Assembly (NCBI RefSeq): GCF_030758315.1
Contig: NZ_CP132336.1
Coordinates: 3,935,001 to 3,999,000, forward strand
Source: Pararhizobium sp. IMCC3301
Lineage (GTDB): Bacteria > Pseudomonadota > Alphaproteobacteria > Rhizobiales > GCA-2746425
Direction: 5' to 3'
DNA length: 64,000 bases
Positions 27,535-36,837 of the stretch are shown in pieces. The translations under genes were made by a program, and so were the position numbers. The notes beneath the pieces were generated by a model that worked only from the letters and a program-made list of their open reading frames with translations, searched no databases and was not told the origin of the DNA. Position 1 is the stretch's first letter. Each line of letters begins with the position of its first letter.

Positions 27535-27579
27535 TTGCAAGGATGAAATCCGAAAACTGCGGTCCAATGGGGAGCCGAT

Positions 27580-28215
27580 ATGACGTCCAATGCTGCAGAC
27601 CCGATCTACGAAGACCTCCGCGCATTGATTCTCTCCGGAAAAGTCAAGTCCGGTTCTCCGCTGCGGCAGGACGAGATTGCCAAACGTTTTGGTGTCAGCA
27701 AGATCCCTGTGCGCGAGGCGCTGCAGCGGCTTGAGGTTGAAAACCTCGTCACCTTTGAACGCAATAAGGGTGCAACCGTGCGCCATTACACGGTAACCGA
27801 GATTCTCCAGCTGATGGATATCCGGATCGCACTGGAATGCCGCGCGCTGGAACTTGCGGTGCCCCATATGATCGACGCCGACCTGCGCGAAATGCGCAAA
27901 CTGCTGTCTGACTACGCGCAACGCACCGAAGCTGCGGAGTGGAGCGACATGAATGCCAAATTCCACCACATGCTTTACGAGCCGTGTGGCAACGCGCAGT
28001 TGCTGCGGATGATCAACGATCTGCAGGAAAAACTGGGGCAATATCTCAGGCTGCTGGTGTCTGAGGCAACCGGGCTTGAGCGCCCTATGCGCGAACATGA
28101 CGAAATCCTCGACGCCTGCGAAAACGAGGACGCCGCCACCGCTGTCCACAAGCTGCGTGATCATATTCAAACGACTCAGAAAGAAGTCGCCGCCTTTCTC
28201 AGACGGGGCGCATGA
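27580..28215 (+). CDS. GntR-family regulator, FCD type
   Basis: A 211-residue FadR-like regulator with an N-terminal wHTH (about residues 5-72; KVKSGSPLRQDEIAKRFGVS, then IPVREALQRLE) and an FCD domain (about residues 80-205; ALECRALELAVPHMI and NAKFHHMLYEPCGN). It is divergent from the FAD oxidase and 45 bases before a TAXI-TRAP operon, so it probably controls uptake and oxidation of one substrate. Its sequence resembles the regulator at 23712 only at family level. Confidence 0.92.
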   Translation: MTSNAADPIYEDLRALILSGKVKSGSPLRQDEIAKRFGVSKIPVREALQRLEVENLVTFERNKGATVRHYTVTEILQLMDIRIALECRALELAVPHMIDADLREMRKLLSDYAQRTEAAEWSDMNAKFHHMLYEPCGNAQLLRMINDLQEKLGQYLRLLVSEATGLERPMREHDEILDACENEDAATAVHKLRDHIQTTQKEVAAFLRRGA

Positions 28216-28259
28216 ACCCCGTCCAACCCAATTCAATCGAACCGAACAGGGAGTGTACT

Positions 28260-29240
28260 ATGAGCAACATCTTGAAACTTGCGGGTGCTGCGTGCCTTGC
28301 TGCGACCCTTGCCAGCGGTGCCGCCGCACAGGAGCGCAAATTCGTCAATATCGGCACCGCTGGCATTGGCGGTGGCTATTACCCGACGGGCGGTTTTATC
28401 TGCAACGTTCTGAACAAGAACCGCAAAAATCTCGGCCATAACATCCGCTGCACGGTTGAATCGACCGGCGGCTCGGTAGCCAACCTGAAATCCATTCAGT
28501 CCGGTGAAATGGACGTTGGCATCGTGCAGTCCGACTGGCAATACCATTCCTATCGCGGCACGTCGAAATTCGAAGATGATGGTGCCAACAAAGACTTGCG
28601 TTTCCTGTTCTCGCTGCATCTGGATACGGCGCATTTGGTCGGGCGTGCGGATGCGGGTCTGAGCAGCTTCTCCGAACTGGAAGGCAAGACGGTGAATATC
28701 GGCAATGCCGGTTCCGGCACCGAAGCCAGCATGACCTTTGCGATGTCGCGCTACGGCACGACGCCTGAGGATTTTTTCGGGCAGGCCACCCGCCTGACCT
28801 CGCGAGAGCAGGCACAGGCACTGTGTGACGGCAAGATCGACGCCTTCTTCTATACCACAGGCATCACCGCTTCTACGATCACTGAGGCGACCAACACCTG
28901 TGATGCAGCGGTTCTCGCCTGGTATGACGACACCATCGAGGCCATGATCGCGGAATTTCCCTATTACGCCAGATCGGTGATCCCGGCGGAAACCTATCGC
29001 GGTCAGCCTGAGGAAGTCATGACATGGGGTCTTGCAGCCACGCTCGTCGCCTCTGCTGACACGGAGGAGGAGGTGATCTATAATCTGGTTAAATCCGTGT
29101 TTGACAATTTTGAGGATTTCAAGGCGCAATCGACGCTCTATGTCGGTCTCACGCGCGAGGGGATGGTCAATAATGGCCGGTCCATTCCGTTCCATCCGGG
29201 CGCCGAGCGGTATTTCCGCGAAGTCGGCCTGTTGGAATGA
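28260..29240 (+). CDS. TAXI-family TRAP transporter receptor
   Basis: A 326-residue periplasmic receptor of the TAXI type. The signal peptide ends at about residue 22 (GAAA-QERK). The family name motif region is visible as INIGTAGIGGGYYPTGG-like VNIGTAGIGGGYYPTGGFIC, and GKTVNIGNAGSGTEA lies at about residue 142. ATG 28260 is chosen for the GGGAG ribosome site and signal peptide. It delivers ligand to the fused permease encoded next; the ligand is unknown, probably a carboxylate or amino acid. Confidence 0.93.
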   Translation: MSNILKLAGAACLAATLASGAAAQERKFVNIGTAGIGGGYYPTGGFICNVLNKNRKNLGHNIRCTVESTGGSVANLKSIQSGEMDVGIVQSDWQYHSYRGTSKFEDDGANKDLRFLFSLHLDTAHLVGRADAGLSSFSELEGKTVNIGNAGSGTEASMTFAMSRYGTTPEDFFGQATRLTSREQAQALCDGKIDAFFYTTGITASTITEATNTCDAAVLAWYDDTIEAMIAEFPYYARSVIPAETYRGQPEEVMTWGLAATLVASADTEEEVIYNLVKSVFDNFEDFKAQSTLYVGLTREGMVNNGRSIPFHPGAERYFREVGLLE

Positions 29241-29256
29241 ATGCAGCAACACAAGG

Positions 29257-29288
29257 TTCGGGCGCATTTCAGGACAGAAGCGTCCGAA
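29257..29288 (+). terminator. Hairpin between TAXI receptor and permease genes
   Basis: Nine-base arms TTCGGGCGC (29257-29265) and GCGTCCGAA (29280-29288), eight Watson-Crick pairs plus one G-T pair, with a 14-base loop. It begins 17 bases after the receptor stop and ends shortly before the permease start. Confidence 0.55.
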
Positions 29289-29309
29289 TTTCATCTCGAG
29301 TGAGTGCAG

Positions 29310-31895
29310 ATGGCCGAAGAAACGCATCAGCAAAAACTTGAGGATCTCATCGCCGAGAACGATACCGGCGCGCGTGACGCGTCCGGGCTGGCGCGAAAAG
29401 TCGTTCTTGGTGTTGCGCTGCTGTGGCCGCTTTATCAGCTCTACATGGCCTCTCCCTTGCCCTTCGTCACGGGATTCGGTCTGATCGACGACAGCCAGCA
29501 GCGGTCGATCCACCTTGCCTTTGCCCTGTTTCTGGGTTTTCTGACATTTCCGGCATTTCTTGCTGCGCCCCGCAAATACATCCCGCTTTACGACTGGTTT
29601 CTTGCGATCTTTGCGGCAGGATGCTCGCTCTATATCCTTGTATTCTACCGGGATGTGGTCGAGAACGCCGGCGGTCTGCGGACCTCCGCTGAAACCATTG
29701 TCTCGGTCCTGGGGATCATTCTGGTGATGGAAATCACGCGGCGCGTGCTTGGCCCGTCTCTGGTCATCGTCGCCGCAATTTTCTCTCTCTACGTCTTTGT
29801 CGGTCCGATGTTGCCTGATTTGATCTCGCATCGCGGCTTTTCGCTGAACCGCTATGTCGATCATATGTGGCTGACAACCGAGGGAATCTTCGGCCTGCCG
29901 CTGGGGGTTTCAAACAGTTTTATTTTCCTCTTCGTTTTGTTCGGTGCGCTGCTGGACAAGGGCGGCGCGGGCAATTTCTTCATCAAACTGTCATTCTCGA
30001 TGCTGGGCCATCTGCGCGGAGGACCGGCCAAGGCAGCTGTGGTGTCCTCTGGCCTGACCGGCCTCATTTCCGGGTCGGCCATCGCCAACGTCGTGACCAC
30101 CGGCACCTTCACAATTCCCTTGATGAAGCGGATCGGCTTTTCCGCCGAGAAGGCCGCCGCGATTGAGGTGTCGGCCTCAATCAACGGGCAGATCATGCCG
30201 CCGGTGATGGGAGCAGCTGCGTTCCTGATGACCGAATTTGTCGGTATCTCCTATTACCAGGTGGTCGTGCATGCTTTTGTACCGGCCATCGTCAGCTATA
30301 TCGGCCTGTTCTACATCGTCCATCTGGAAGCGGTAAAAGCGGATATGCCGGTGCTGGCCAAACTTCGCGAAAGCTCGCTGTTGCGCATCATCTGGAATTT
30401 CCTTTTCGGTTTTGGAGCCGTCGCGCTGGTTGCGGGGATTGTCTATGCCGTGGCCATCGGACTGCGCATGGCTGCAGGCGTATTTGCCGTGCCGCTTGCT
30501 GCGGTGTTGCTGGTCGCGCTTTATATCTGGCTTCTCAGCATTGCGGCGCACTACCCCGAGCTTGAGATCGATGACCCGGACGCGCCTCTGGTGACGATTC
30601 CCGAACTCAAGCCTACGCTGATGGCCGGGTTGCATTTTGCGCTGCCCATAGGTGTGCTGATCTGGTGCCTGATGGTTCAGCGCCTGTCGCCTGGGCTGGC
30701 GGTATCCTGGGCAATCATCGTCATGGTCGCGATCATGCTGACCCAAAAACCCGTCACGGCGTGGTTCCGCGGTCAAAAAACCGCCGGTTTTGGCGCGGAG
30801 TTTCGCGAAGGGTTCGGCGATCTGATCGACGGCTTCATTGCCGGTTCGCGTAATATGGTGGGCATCGCAGTGGCAATGGCCGCAGCAGGTATCATTGTCG
30901 GCGTGGTTTCGTTGACCGGGCTCGGGCTGCTGATGACCGAGATCATTAACGCTGTATCGGGCGGCAACGTGATGATGATGCTGCTGTTCACCGCGATCAT
31001 GTGCGTTGTGCTGGGCATGGGCCTGCCGACCACGGCTAACTACATTGTCGTGGCCAGCATTATGGCGCAGCCGCTGGTGACCATCGCGGCACAGAACGGT
31101 CTGGTGATCCCGCTTTTTGCGGTACATCTGTTTGTCTTTTATTTCGGACTGATGTCGGGCACGACTCCGCCGGTGGCAGTCGACAGCTTTGCCGGGGCGG
31201 CAGTGGCCCGTTCCGATCCGATGAAAACCAGTGTGCAGGCATTTTATTATTCGCTACGCACTGCGATCCTGCCTTTTATCTTTGTCCTGAACCCGGAAAT
31301 GCTGTTGATCGGCGTCGAACACTGGTGGTCTGCCGCGCTGATTATTGTTTCAGCCACAATCGCCATGTGCATTTTCGGGGCCGCGACGCAAGGGTATTTT
31401 CTGGTTAAAAGCTACCGGCTGGAAAGCGCCCTTCTGATCGTGATTGCACTGTCGCTGCTGCGTCCGGGATTCTGGCTCGACAGGGTGCAGCCACCGTTTC
31501 AGCCGGTGAATCCGGACACCATCTATGCCGTGGTCGAAACCGCTCCGGATAATGCGCAGATCCAGATGTCCATGAATGGCGAAAATTTCAGCGGTGATAG
31601 GGTCCAACGCCTTGTCGCCATCGCTCTGGGACCGTCAGGCGCGTCCGGCGCGAACCGGTTGCGGGATGCCACCGGCATGGATATGCGTTTCCAGGATGGC
31701 GGGCTTTATGTAGACAATGTGGCCTTCAACAGCCCGGCGCAGAAATGGGGTGTCGATTTTGACTGGCAGGTGTTGGAATTGAACAAGCCCAACGCACGTG
31801 CGGCGAAGGAATGGTTTTACCTTCCGGCCTACGTCTTGCTCGGCCTTCTCATGTTCCGACAATTGTCACGCAGACGCCGGAAAGCGGGGCCGTAA
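29310..31895 (+). CDS. Fused TRAP transporter permease (4TM/12TM) with C-terminal DUF3394 domain
   Basis: About 861 residues, the fused small-plus-large permease typical of TAXI systems. The N-terminal part holds the DctQ-like helices. The DctM-like core has SGLTGLISGSAIANVVTTGT and NGQIMPPVMGAAAFLMTEFV as metal- and substrate-site loops, and VLGMGLPTTANYIVVA in the second half. The last about 150 residues (FQPVNPDTIYAVVETAPDN onward, with FNSPAQKWGVDFDWQVLE) match the DUF3394 extension of this family. GTG 29304 and ATG 29310 are both possible starts. It is followed directly by a UspA gene. Confidence 0.92.
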   Translation: MAEETHQQKLEDLIAENDTGARDASGLARKVVLGVALLWPLYQLYMASPLPFVTGFGLIDDSQQRSIHLAFALFLGFLTFPAFLAAPRKYIPLYDWFLAIFAAGCSLYILVFYRDVVENAGGLRTSAETIVSVLGIILVMEITRRVLGPSLVIVAAIFSLYVFVGPMLPDLISHRGFSLNRYVDHMWLTTEGIFGLPLGVSNSFIFLFVLFGALLDKGGAGNFFIKLSFSMLGHLRGGPAKAAVVSSGLTGLISGSAIANVVTTGTFTIPLMKRIGFSAEKAAAIEVSASINGQIMPPVMGAAAFLMTEFVGISYYQVVVHAFVPAIVSYIGLFYIVHLEAVKADMPVLAKLRESSLLRIIWNFLFGFGAVALVAGIVYAVAIGLRMAAGVFAVPLAAVLLVALYIWLLSIAAHYPELEIDDPDAPLVTIPELKPTLMAGLHFALPIGVLIWCLMVQRLSPGLAVSWAIIVMVAIMLTQKPVTAWFRGQKTAGFGAEFREGFGDLIDGFIAGSRNMVGIAVAMAAAGIIVGVVSLTGLGLLMTEIINAVSGGNVMMMLLFTAIMCVVLGMGLPTTANYIVVASIMAQPLVTIAAQNGLVIPLFAVHLFVFYFGLMSGTTPPVAVDSFAGAAVARSDPMKTSVQAFYYSLRTAILPFIFVLNPEMLLIGVEHWWSAALIIVSATIAMCIFGAATQGYFLVKSYRLESALLIVIALSLLRPGFWLDRVQPPFQPVNPDTIYAVVETAPDNAQIQMSMNGENFSGDRVQRLVAIALGPSGASGANRLRDATGMDMRFQDGGLYVDNVAFNSPAQKWGVDFDWQVLELNKPNARAAKEWFYLPAYVLLGLLMFRQLSRRRRKAGP

Positions 31896-31896
31896 G

Positions 31897-32322
31897 GTGT
31901 ATAATCATCTCCTCGTCCCTGTCGATCTTGACCATCCTGCCTGCAGCGACAAAGCCATGCGGTCCGCCAGGCAGATCGCCGCTGCCTGTGATGCAGTGCT
32001 GCACGTCATGACTGTTGTCGCTCCGCTGGACAGCTTCACCGCAACGCTGTTTCCTCATGGCTTTTCCAGACAAGTGACCGAGACCGTCCGCGAAAAGTTG
32101 CACGCTTACACCGAAAAGGCCGCCCTGCAGGGCCTGAATGTTCAACATATTGTAGCGCATGGAGCGATTTACGATCAGATCCTCACAATCGCAAAAAGGG
32201 TCGATGCCGATCTGATTGTCATGGCCTCGCACCGCCCCGAACTCAGCGATTATCTGCTTGGTCCCAACGCAGCCAAAGTCGTGCGCCATGCAAACTGTTC
32301 CGTGATGGTGGTAAGAGACTGA
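31897..32322 (+). CDS. UspA-family universal stress protein
   Basis: A 141-residue single UspA domain starting at GTG 31897, one base after the permease stop. The start strand YNHLLVPVDLD, the ATP-binding-type loop DLIVMASHRPELSDYLLGPNAAKVVRHANCSVMVVRD (described here in parts: G-P-N-A and C-S-V-M-V-V) are present at the C-terminus. A Usp gene next to TAXI/TRAP permeases is a recurrent association, possibly regulating the transporter by nucleotide binding; that function is inferred. Confidence 0.9.
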   Translation: MYNHLLVPVDLDHPACSDKAMRSARQIAAACDAVLHVMTVVAPLDSFTATLFPHGFSRQVTETVREKLHAYTEKAALQGLNVQHIVAHGAIYDQILTIAKRVDADLIVMASHRPELSDYLLGPNAAKVVRHANCSVMVVRD

Positions 32323-32448
32323 AAAAGCTGAAAAACCTTCCGCCTTATTTTTCCGTTCCGCGTAACACTATTTCACCGCTGAGAAGACGCTTTGCCGCAT
32401 CCGGCGTGGCCGTTATCATTCAGCGAATCGAAACAGGACTGGCGCCTA

Positions 32449-33612
32449 ATGAAAATTGTTGAAATCCGCGAAATGACCGCCTCAATCGCCTCGGAAATCT
32501 CCAACGCCTATATCGACTTTTCAAAAATGAACTGTTCGGTCGTGGCGGTGGTAACGGACCAGATGCGCGGCGGCAAACCAATTATCGGCTATGGTTTCAA
32601 CTCCAACGGGCGCTACGCCGCTGGCGGCCTGATGCGCGAGCGCTTCCTGCCCAGGCTGGAGGCGGCGGCAGCGGATGATCTGATCCGCGATGACGCAACC
32701 AACCTTGATCCATTCAAAATCTGGGACTGTCTGATGCAGAATGAAAAGCCGGGCGGCCATGGTGAGCGCTCTGTTGCCGTCGGCACCATCGACATGGCGG
32801 TCTGGGATGCGGTGGCGAAAATCGAGGACAAGCCGCTCTATCAGGTGCTGGCTGACCGCTATCGAAACGGCCAGGCCGACGACCGGGTCTGGGTCTATGC
32901 AGCCGGTGGCTATTACTATCCGGGAAAGGATAATTCGGCGCTGCAGAACGAGCTGAAGGGCTATAAGGACATGGGCTACGATGTCGTCAAGATGAAGATC
33001 GGCGGCGCGTCACTGGATGCCGATCTGGCCCGCATCGAAGCGGCGCTTGAAGTGGCCGGAGAGGGCAATCTGTGTGTCGATGCCAATGGGCGGTTCGATC
33101 TGGACACCGCGCTGCTTTATGCCGAGGCGATGGCTGACTACAATCTGTTCTGGTACGAGGAAGCCGGCGATCCGCTGGATTTTGAAATCCAGGCCCGCCT
33201 CGCCGAGGCCTATTCCCGCCCGATCGCAACCGGCGAAAACCTGTTTTCCCATCAGGACGCACGCAATCTGCTGCGTTATGGCGGCATGCGGCCTGACCGC
33301 GACTGGTTGCAGTTCGATTGCGCCTTGAGTTATGGACTGGTCGAATATCTGCGGACATTGGAAGTGCTGGACGAGATGGGCTGGTCGTCGCGGCGTGTTG
33401 TGCCCCATGGCGGCCACCAGATGTCGCTTAACATGGCGGCCGGACTGCATCTGGGTGGCAATGAATCCTACCCGCATGTGTTCAAGCCCTTCTGCGGATT
33501 TGCCGACGGGATTGAGGTTGAAAACGGCTATGTCGGCCTGCCGGACATTCCGGGCATCGGCTTTGAAGCCAAAAACCAGTTATTCTCGGTTATGCGGCAA
33601 CTCGCCGATTGA
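32449..33612 (+). CDS. tarD: D(-)-tartrate dehydratase (enolase superfamily)
   Basis: A 387-residue MR-subgroup enolase-superfamily enzyme. Length and many blocks, such as NEKPGGHGERSVAVGTIDMA (residues 98-117) and LLRYGGMRPDRDWLQFDCAL, match what I recall of the characterised Bradyrhizobium D-tartrate dehydratase. Active-site residues fit: K181/K183 in VKMKIGG, Mg ligands D211, E237 and E263, and H320 in VVPHGGHQ. It dehydrates D-tartrate to oxaloacetate. It follows the TAXI-TRAP/UspA genes by 126 bases, so that transporter may import a tartrate-like acid. Confidence 0.9.
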   Translation: MKIVEIREMTASIASEISNAYIDFSKMNCSVVAVVTDQMRGGKPIIGYGFNSNGRYAAGGLMRERFLPRLEAAAADDLIRDDATNLDPFKIWDCLMQNEKPGGHGERSVAVGTIDMAVWDAVAKIEDKPLYQVLADRYRNGQADDRVWVYAAGGYYYPGKDNSALQNELKGYKDMGYDVVKMKIGGASLDADLARIEAALEVAGEGNLCVDANGRFDLDTALLYAEAMADYNLFWYEEAGDPLDFEIQARLAEAYSRPIATGENLFSHQDARNLLRYGGMRPDRDWLQFDCALSYGLVEYLRTLEVLDEMGWSSRRVVPHGGHQMSLNMAAGLHLGGNESYPHVFKPFCGFADGIEVENGYVGLPDIPGIGFEAKNQLFSVMRQLAD

Positions 33613-33655
33613 ACCATAGTCTGCCCTGCGGCACCGGCTGAAACTTGCAATGTCT

Positions 33656-34588
33656 CTAACTGCCGGCACCTGTGGTCGCAACGGAAATGGCATAGACCGA
33701 GGTTGTCGCCGTGATCACCATTTGCCGGCCATCGCGCCCGCCAAAGCTGAGATTGGCCACGGTTTCGGGCACCAGAATTGCACCCAGCGGCGCGCCGCCA
33801 CTGTCAAAACACTCCACGCCAATGGCGCTGCTGGTCCAGATGTTCCCGCCAACATCGATGCGCAGACCATCCGGCACGCCCTGTTCGATATCGATCAGCA
33901 CATCGCCGCCGGACAGCGTCTCGCCATGACAGGCAAAAGCGCGAATGTGATGCGGCGCTTCCGCATCGTGCGACCGGCCGGAATCCGCGATGTAAAGCAC
34001 GGATTCGTCAGGCGAAAATGCCAGCCCGTTGGGTTTGACAAAATCATCGGCCACGATCCGGGTCTCGCCGCTGTCGGGATCAACGCAGAACACATGGCAG
34101 CCATCCTGCTCCTGTGCGGCGATTTTGCCCTCATAATCGCTGATGATTCCATAGGACGGATCAGTAAACCAGATCGAGCCATCGGATTTGACGACAGCGT
34201 CATTTGGCGAGTTCAGCCGCTTGCCGCCATGGCTGTCGGCGATCACCGTCAGGCTGCCATCATGTTCCGTGCGTGTGACGCGGCGGGTCAGATGTTCGCA
34301 ACTGATCAGCCGCCCCTCGCGGTCACGAGTGTGGCCATTGCTGTTATTGGCGTCACTGTCATACAGGCGCACGCCGCAGCCGCGGATCCATTGCAGCACC
34401 TGATTGTTGGGAATATCGCTCCACAGAAAATAGTCGCCATGGGGAAAATACACCGGCCCTTCAGCCCACAGCATGCCGCTGTGAATGCGCTCCAGCGGCG
34501 CATCGGGCACCATCAGATTGCGGAACCGCGGATCGTGAATGACAATATGATCTGACATAGTGTGATCTGACATAGTGTGATCTGGCAT
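33656..34588 (-). CDS. SMP-30/gluconolactonase-family protein
   Basis: A 310-residue six-bladed beta-propeller lactonase. Metal-binding blocks seen are WAEGPVYFP (Glu near residue 31), the middle SPNDAVVKSDGSIWFTDPSY with the Asn ligand (about residues 117-136), and FSPDESVLYIADSG with the Asp ligand. The likely start is 34588, after AGGGG; two more in-frame ATGs (34573, 34558) occur within a tandem repeat. It is convergent with tarD and probably opens a sugar-acid lactone produced by an upstream dehydrogenase. Confidence 0.88.
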   Translation of the reverse strand: MPDHTMSDHTMSDHIVIHDPRFRNLMVPDAPLERIHSGMLWAEGPVYFPHGDYFLWSDIPNNQVLQWIRGCGVRLYDSDANNSNGHTRDREGRLISCEHLTRRVTRTEHDGSLTVIADSHGGKRLNSPNDAVVKSDGSIWFTDPSYGIISDYEGKIAAQEQDGCHVFCVDPDSGETRIVADDFVKPNGLAFSPDESVLYIADSGRSHDAEAPHHIRAFACHGETLSGGDVLIDIEQGVPDGLRIDVGGNIWTSSAIGVECFDSGGAPLGAILVPETVANLSFGGRDGRQMVITATTSVYAISVATTGAGS

Positions 34589-34595
34589 GGTGTGG
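34545..34595. repeat. 15-base tandem repeat across the SMP-30 gene start
   Basis: About 3.4 units; full units at 34557-34571 and 34572-34586 (consensus ATAGTGTGATCTGAC on the plus strand), with partial copies on both sides. Each unit carries one in-frame ATG for the minus-strand lactonase, giving repeated Met-Ser/Pro-Asp-His-Thr. Confidence 0.9.
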
Positions 34596-34823
34596 CCCCT
34601 GTATATTCTGCCCTTATTTCGATAAATCGACCCGCGCTGCAAAAAAAGGTGGGCGCGGCGACATGTCATGCGCAAATAAACACAATGAATGCGGAAATCC
34701 GTGACAGGCTGCGCGGGAAACTGAAGTTGAAGCCCGCAGCCGTCGATTTCCCGATCGATCATAATATGATTTGCTGGACACTTTCCTACGGACCGTGAAT
34801 GGGAACCCCGGTCGCATGAGAGA

Positions 34824-36128
34824 ATGCAGATAGCCGATAGGAACCGAAGGATGCACGGCAAGATCGACCACACTCTGGAGCACTATCTGGCTATTTCCCG
34901 CGCTGTCGCCGGGCAGATGGATTTCAAGGCCGTGCTGCACCAGATCGCCGGTGAAGTCCAGAAGATGGTGCCCTATGACCATATGGATGTGGTTATCATC
35001 TCGCCGGACAATGCTGACTGTCATGTGTCTGTTGAAGTTGGCGTGGCAACAAAGTGGGGTGTCGATGATGGAGTCCGTCCTATCAGCGAAAGCCCGATCC
35101 GCGATCTGCTGACCGGTGATCTCGATTATATCCTGTCTGGCGATGCCTGGGAGGACCCGGTCTTTCACATTCACGGACATTTTTCAGCACCGATTTTTGA
35201 GGCCGACCTGCATTCCCGCATCCATGTGCCATTGCTGGTGCATGGCAGGCTGCATGGCTCGCTGAATATTTCGAGCCACCAGAAGAATGCCTATGGTGAG
35301 CCCGACCTGGCTGTCGCGAAAAATATCGCAGATCTGATTTCACCGTATTTTTACGCGCTGTCGATGGGCGAGCGGGCGCGCAAGCTTGCCTTGTCCGAAG
35401 GTTCGGCCCGCGGCCGCGAAGAGGCGCTGCGCTCTGGCGCGCTGCGTCTCACCGAAGGTATGGAATATCAGCGCAAGCGTCTTGGCATGGAATTGCACGA
35501 CCAGACACTGGGCGATCTGTCGCGGATTTACCGGCAGGTCAAGACCCTGGCGCGGCGCAGCCAAATCCCCTCGGCCGAATTCGCCGGTCTTGGCGATGCC
35601 ATCGGCAAATGTATGGCGGAGTTGCGCCGGATCATCGAAAACGCGAAACCCGGCGTACTCGATCTGTTTGGCCTGCAGCAGGCAATTGAAGCACAGCTTC
35701 AGCAGGCGGTGGAGGGCGCAATACCCGCTGTCGTCTACACAGTTACGGACGAAACCGGCGGTGCCCTCGACCAGGCCCCGGAAATGCTGCGCACATCGGT
35801 GTTCCGGGTTTGTCAGGAAGCCATCAACAATGCAGTCCGGCACAGCCGTTGCGGTCAGATTTCAGTTGCCATTGCAGGCCGGTCCGATGCCATAGATGTG
35901 ACGGTTTCCAATGACGGCAAGGCACCGCCGGAGGGTTGGGACCGCTCGACAAGGGGCATCGACAATATGCGCGTCCGTGCCGCCCTGATTTCCGGCAGAA
36001 TTGCTTTTGAGCGCAATCAGGGCTTGACGATTGTCCGTCTGACTGTTCCCAATCCATCCGCCGCGCCGGGCGCTGATCCCGATGCGGATGTCCAACGCAG
36101 GAGTTCCGATGAACCTGTTGATAGCTGA
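34824..36128 (+). CDS. GAF-domain sensor histidine kinase (NarL-partner, HisKA_3 type)
   Basis: A 434-residue soluble kinase without membrane segments. A GAF-like sensor domain spans about residues 18-178. The dimerisation/phosphoacceptor helix has H225 in MELHDQTLGDLSRI. The ATPase domain (about 320-415) has the N-box FRVCQEAINNAVRHS and a G-box-like TRGIDNMRVRAAL. ATG 34851, following AGGAA, is an alternative start (residue 10). It overlaps the response-regulator gene by 20 bases. The signal and targets are unknown; the adjacent sugar ABC importer is the obvious candidate target. Confidence 0.9.
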   Translation: MQIADRNRRMHGKIDHTLEHYLAISRAVAGQMDFKAVLHQIAGEVQKMVPYDHMDVVIISPDNADCHVSVEVGVATKWGVDDGVRPISESPIRDLLTGDLDYILSGDAWEDPVFHIHGHFSAPIFEADLHSRIHVPLLVHGRLHGSLNISSHQKNAYGEPDLAVAKNIADLISPYFYALSMGERARKLALSEGSARGREEALRSGALRLTEGMEYQRKRLGMELHDQTLGDLSRIYRQVKTLARRSQIPSAEFAGLGDAIGKCMAELRRIIENAKPGVLDLFGLQQAIEAQLQQAVEGAIPAVVYTVTDETGGALDQAPEMLRTSVFRVCQEAINNAVRHSRCGQISVAIAGRSDAIDVTVSNDGKAPPEGWDRSTRGIDNMRVRAALISGRIAFERNQGLTIVRLTVPNPSAAPGADPDADVQRRSSDEPVDS

Positions 36129-36837
36129 AGATGATCCGTTTCACAGATCGTTTCTGCGCACCATCGTCTCCCGGGCGCTCCCCGAATGCGGCACGATTTT
36201 CGAGGCCGTCAACGGTGAAGAAGCTCTGGACTTCATGGAGCGCGAGGTGATTGGCGGCGTCGTCATGGATTTGCAGATGCCCAAGGCCAGTGGTGTCGCG
36301 GCTGCAAGTGTGATCTGGAATCATCATCCGACGATGCGCATTCTGTTCTGGTCGAATTATGCTGATGAGGCCTATGTGCGCGGCATTTCGCGGATTGTTC
36401 CGCCCGATGCGGTCTACGGCTATCTGCTGAAGACCGCCTCCGAGCACCGGCTTGAACTGGCGGTACAGGGGGTTTTTCAGGAAGATCAGTGCGTCGTTGA
36501 CCGCGAAGTGCGCGGCGTTCAGCAGCGCAGCCAGAATATTCACGAAGGGCTCAGTGATGCGGAATTCGAAGTGCTGCGCGATATTGCCCTGGGCATGACC
36601 GACAAGGTGATTGCTGCGCGCCGCTCCATTTCCACGCGCGGGGTCCAGAGCCGTCTGAAAAGCCTGTATGACAAAATGGGCATTGATCCCACGCCCGTCA
36701 CCAGCGAAATCGGGCCGGCCTTCAATTCGCGCACCCGGGCAGTGGCGGTAGCCATGTCACGCGGTCTGTTGAATGCCGAAGGACTGGCGATCGATGAGGA
36801 ACGGTACAAAGCCTGGCTCGACAAGGTTGGAGTGTGA
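36109..36837 (+). CDS. Response regulator, receiver plus LuxR/NarL-type DNA-binding domain
   Basis: A 242-residue regulator. The receiver domain has acidic pair D8-D9 (IAEDDPFH), phosphoacceptor D54 (VVMDLQMPKAS) and K108 (YLLKTAS). The LuxR-type HTH begins at about residue 148 (LSDAEFEVLRDIALGMTDK). The usual recognition/dimerisation helices are separated by about 14 extra residues (193-206, TPVTSEIGPAFN) before SRTRAVAVAMSRGL. A GGAG site precedes the start. It is phosphorylated by the overlapping upstream kinase. Confidence 0.9.
   Translation: MNLLIAEDDPFHRSFLRTIVSRALPECGTIFEAVNGEEALDFMEREVIGGVVMDLQMPKASGVAAASVIWNHHPTMRILFWSNYADEAYVRGISRIVPPDAVYGYLLKTASEHRLELAVQGVFQEDQCVVDREVRGVQQRSQNIHEGLSDAEFEVLRDIALGMTDKVIAARRSISTRGVQSRLKSLYDKMGIDPTPVTSEIGPAFNSRTRAVAVAMSRGLLNAEGLAIDEERYKAWLDKVGV

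Noticed and set aside
26089-28236. A 715-codon minus-strand open frame as one long protein
   Set aside because: Only the last 453 codons match the DAO family, with a good ribosome site at 27450; the rest is antisense to the GntR gene.
28233-29864. Long minus-strand open frame opposite the TAXI receptor and permease
   Set aside because: Composition is typical of antisense to GC-rich coding DNA, and the plus-strand genes have clear families, a signal peptide and ribosome sites.
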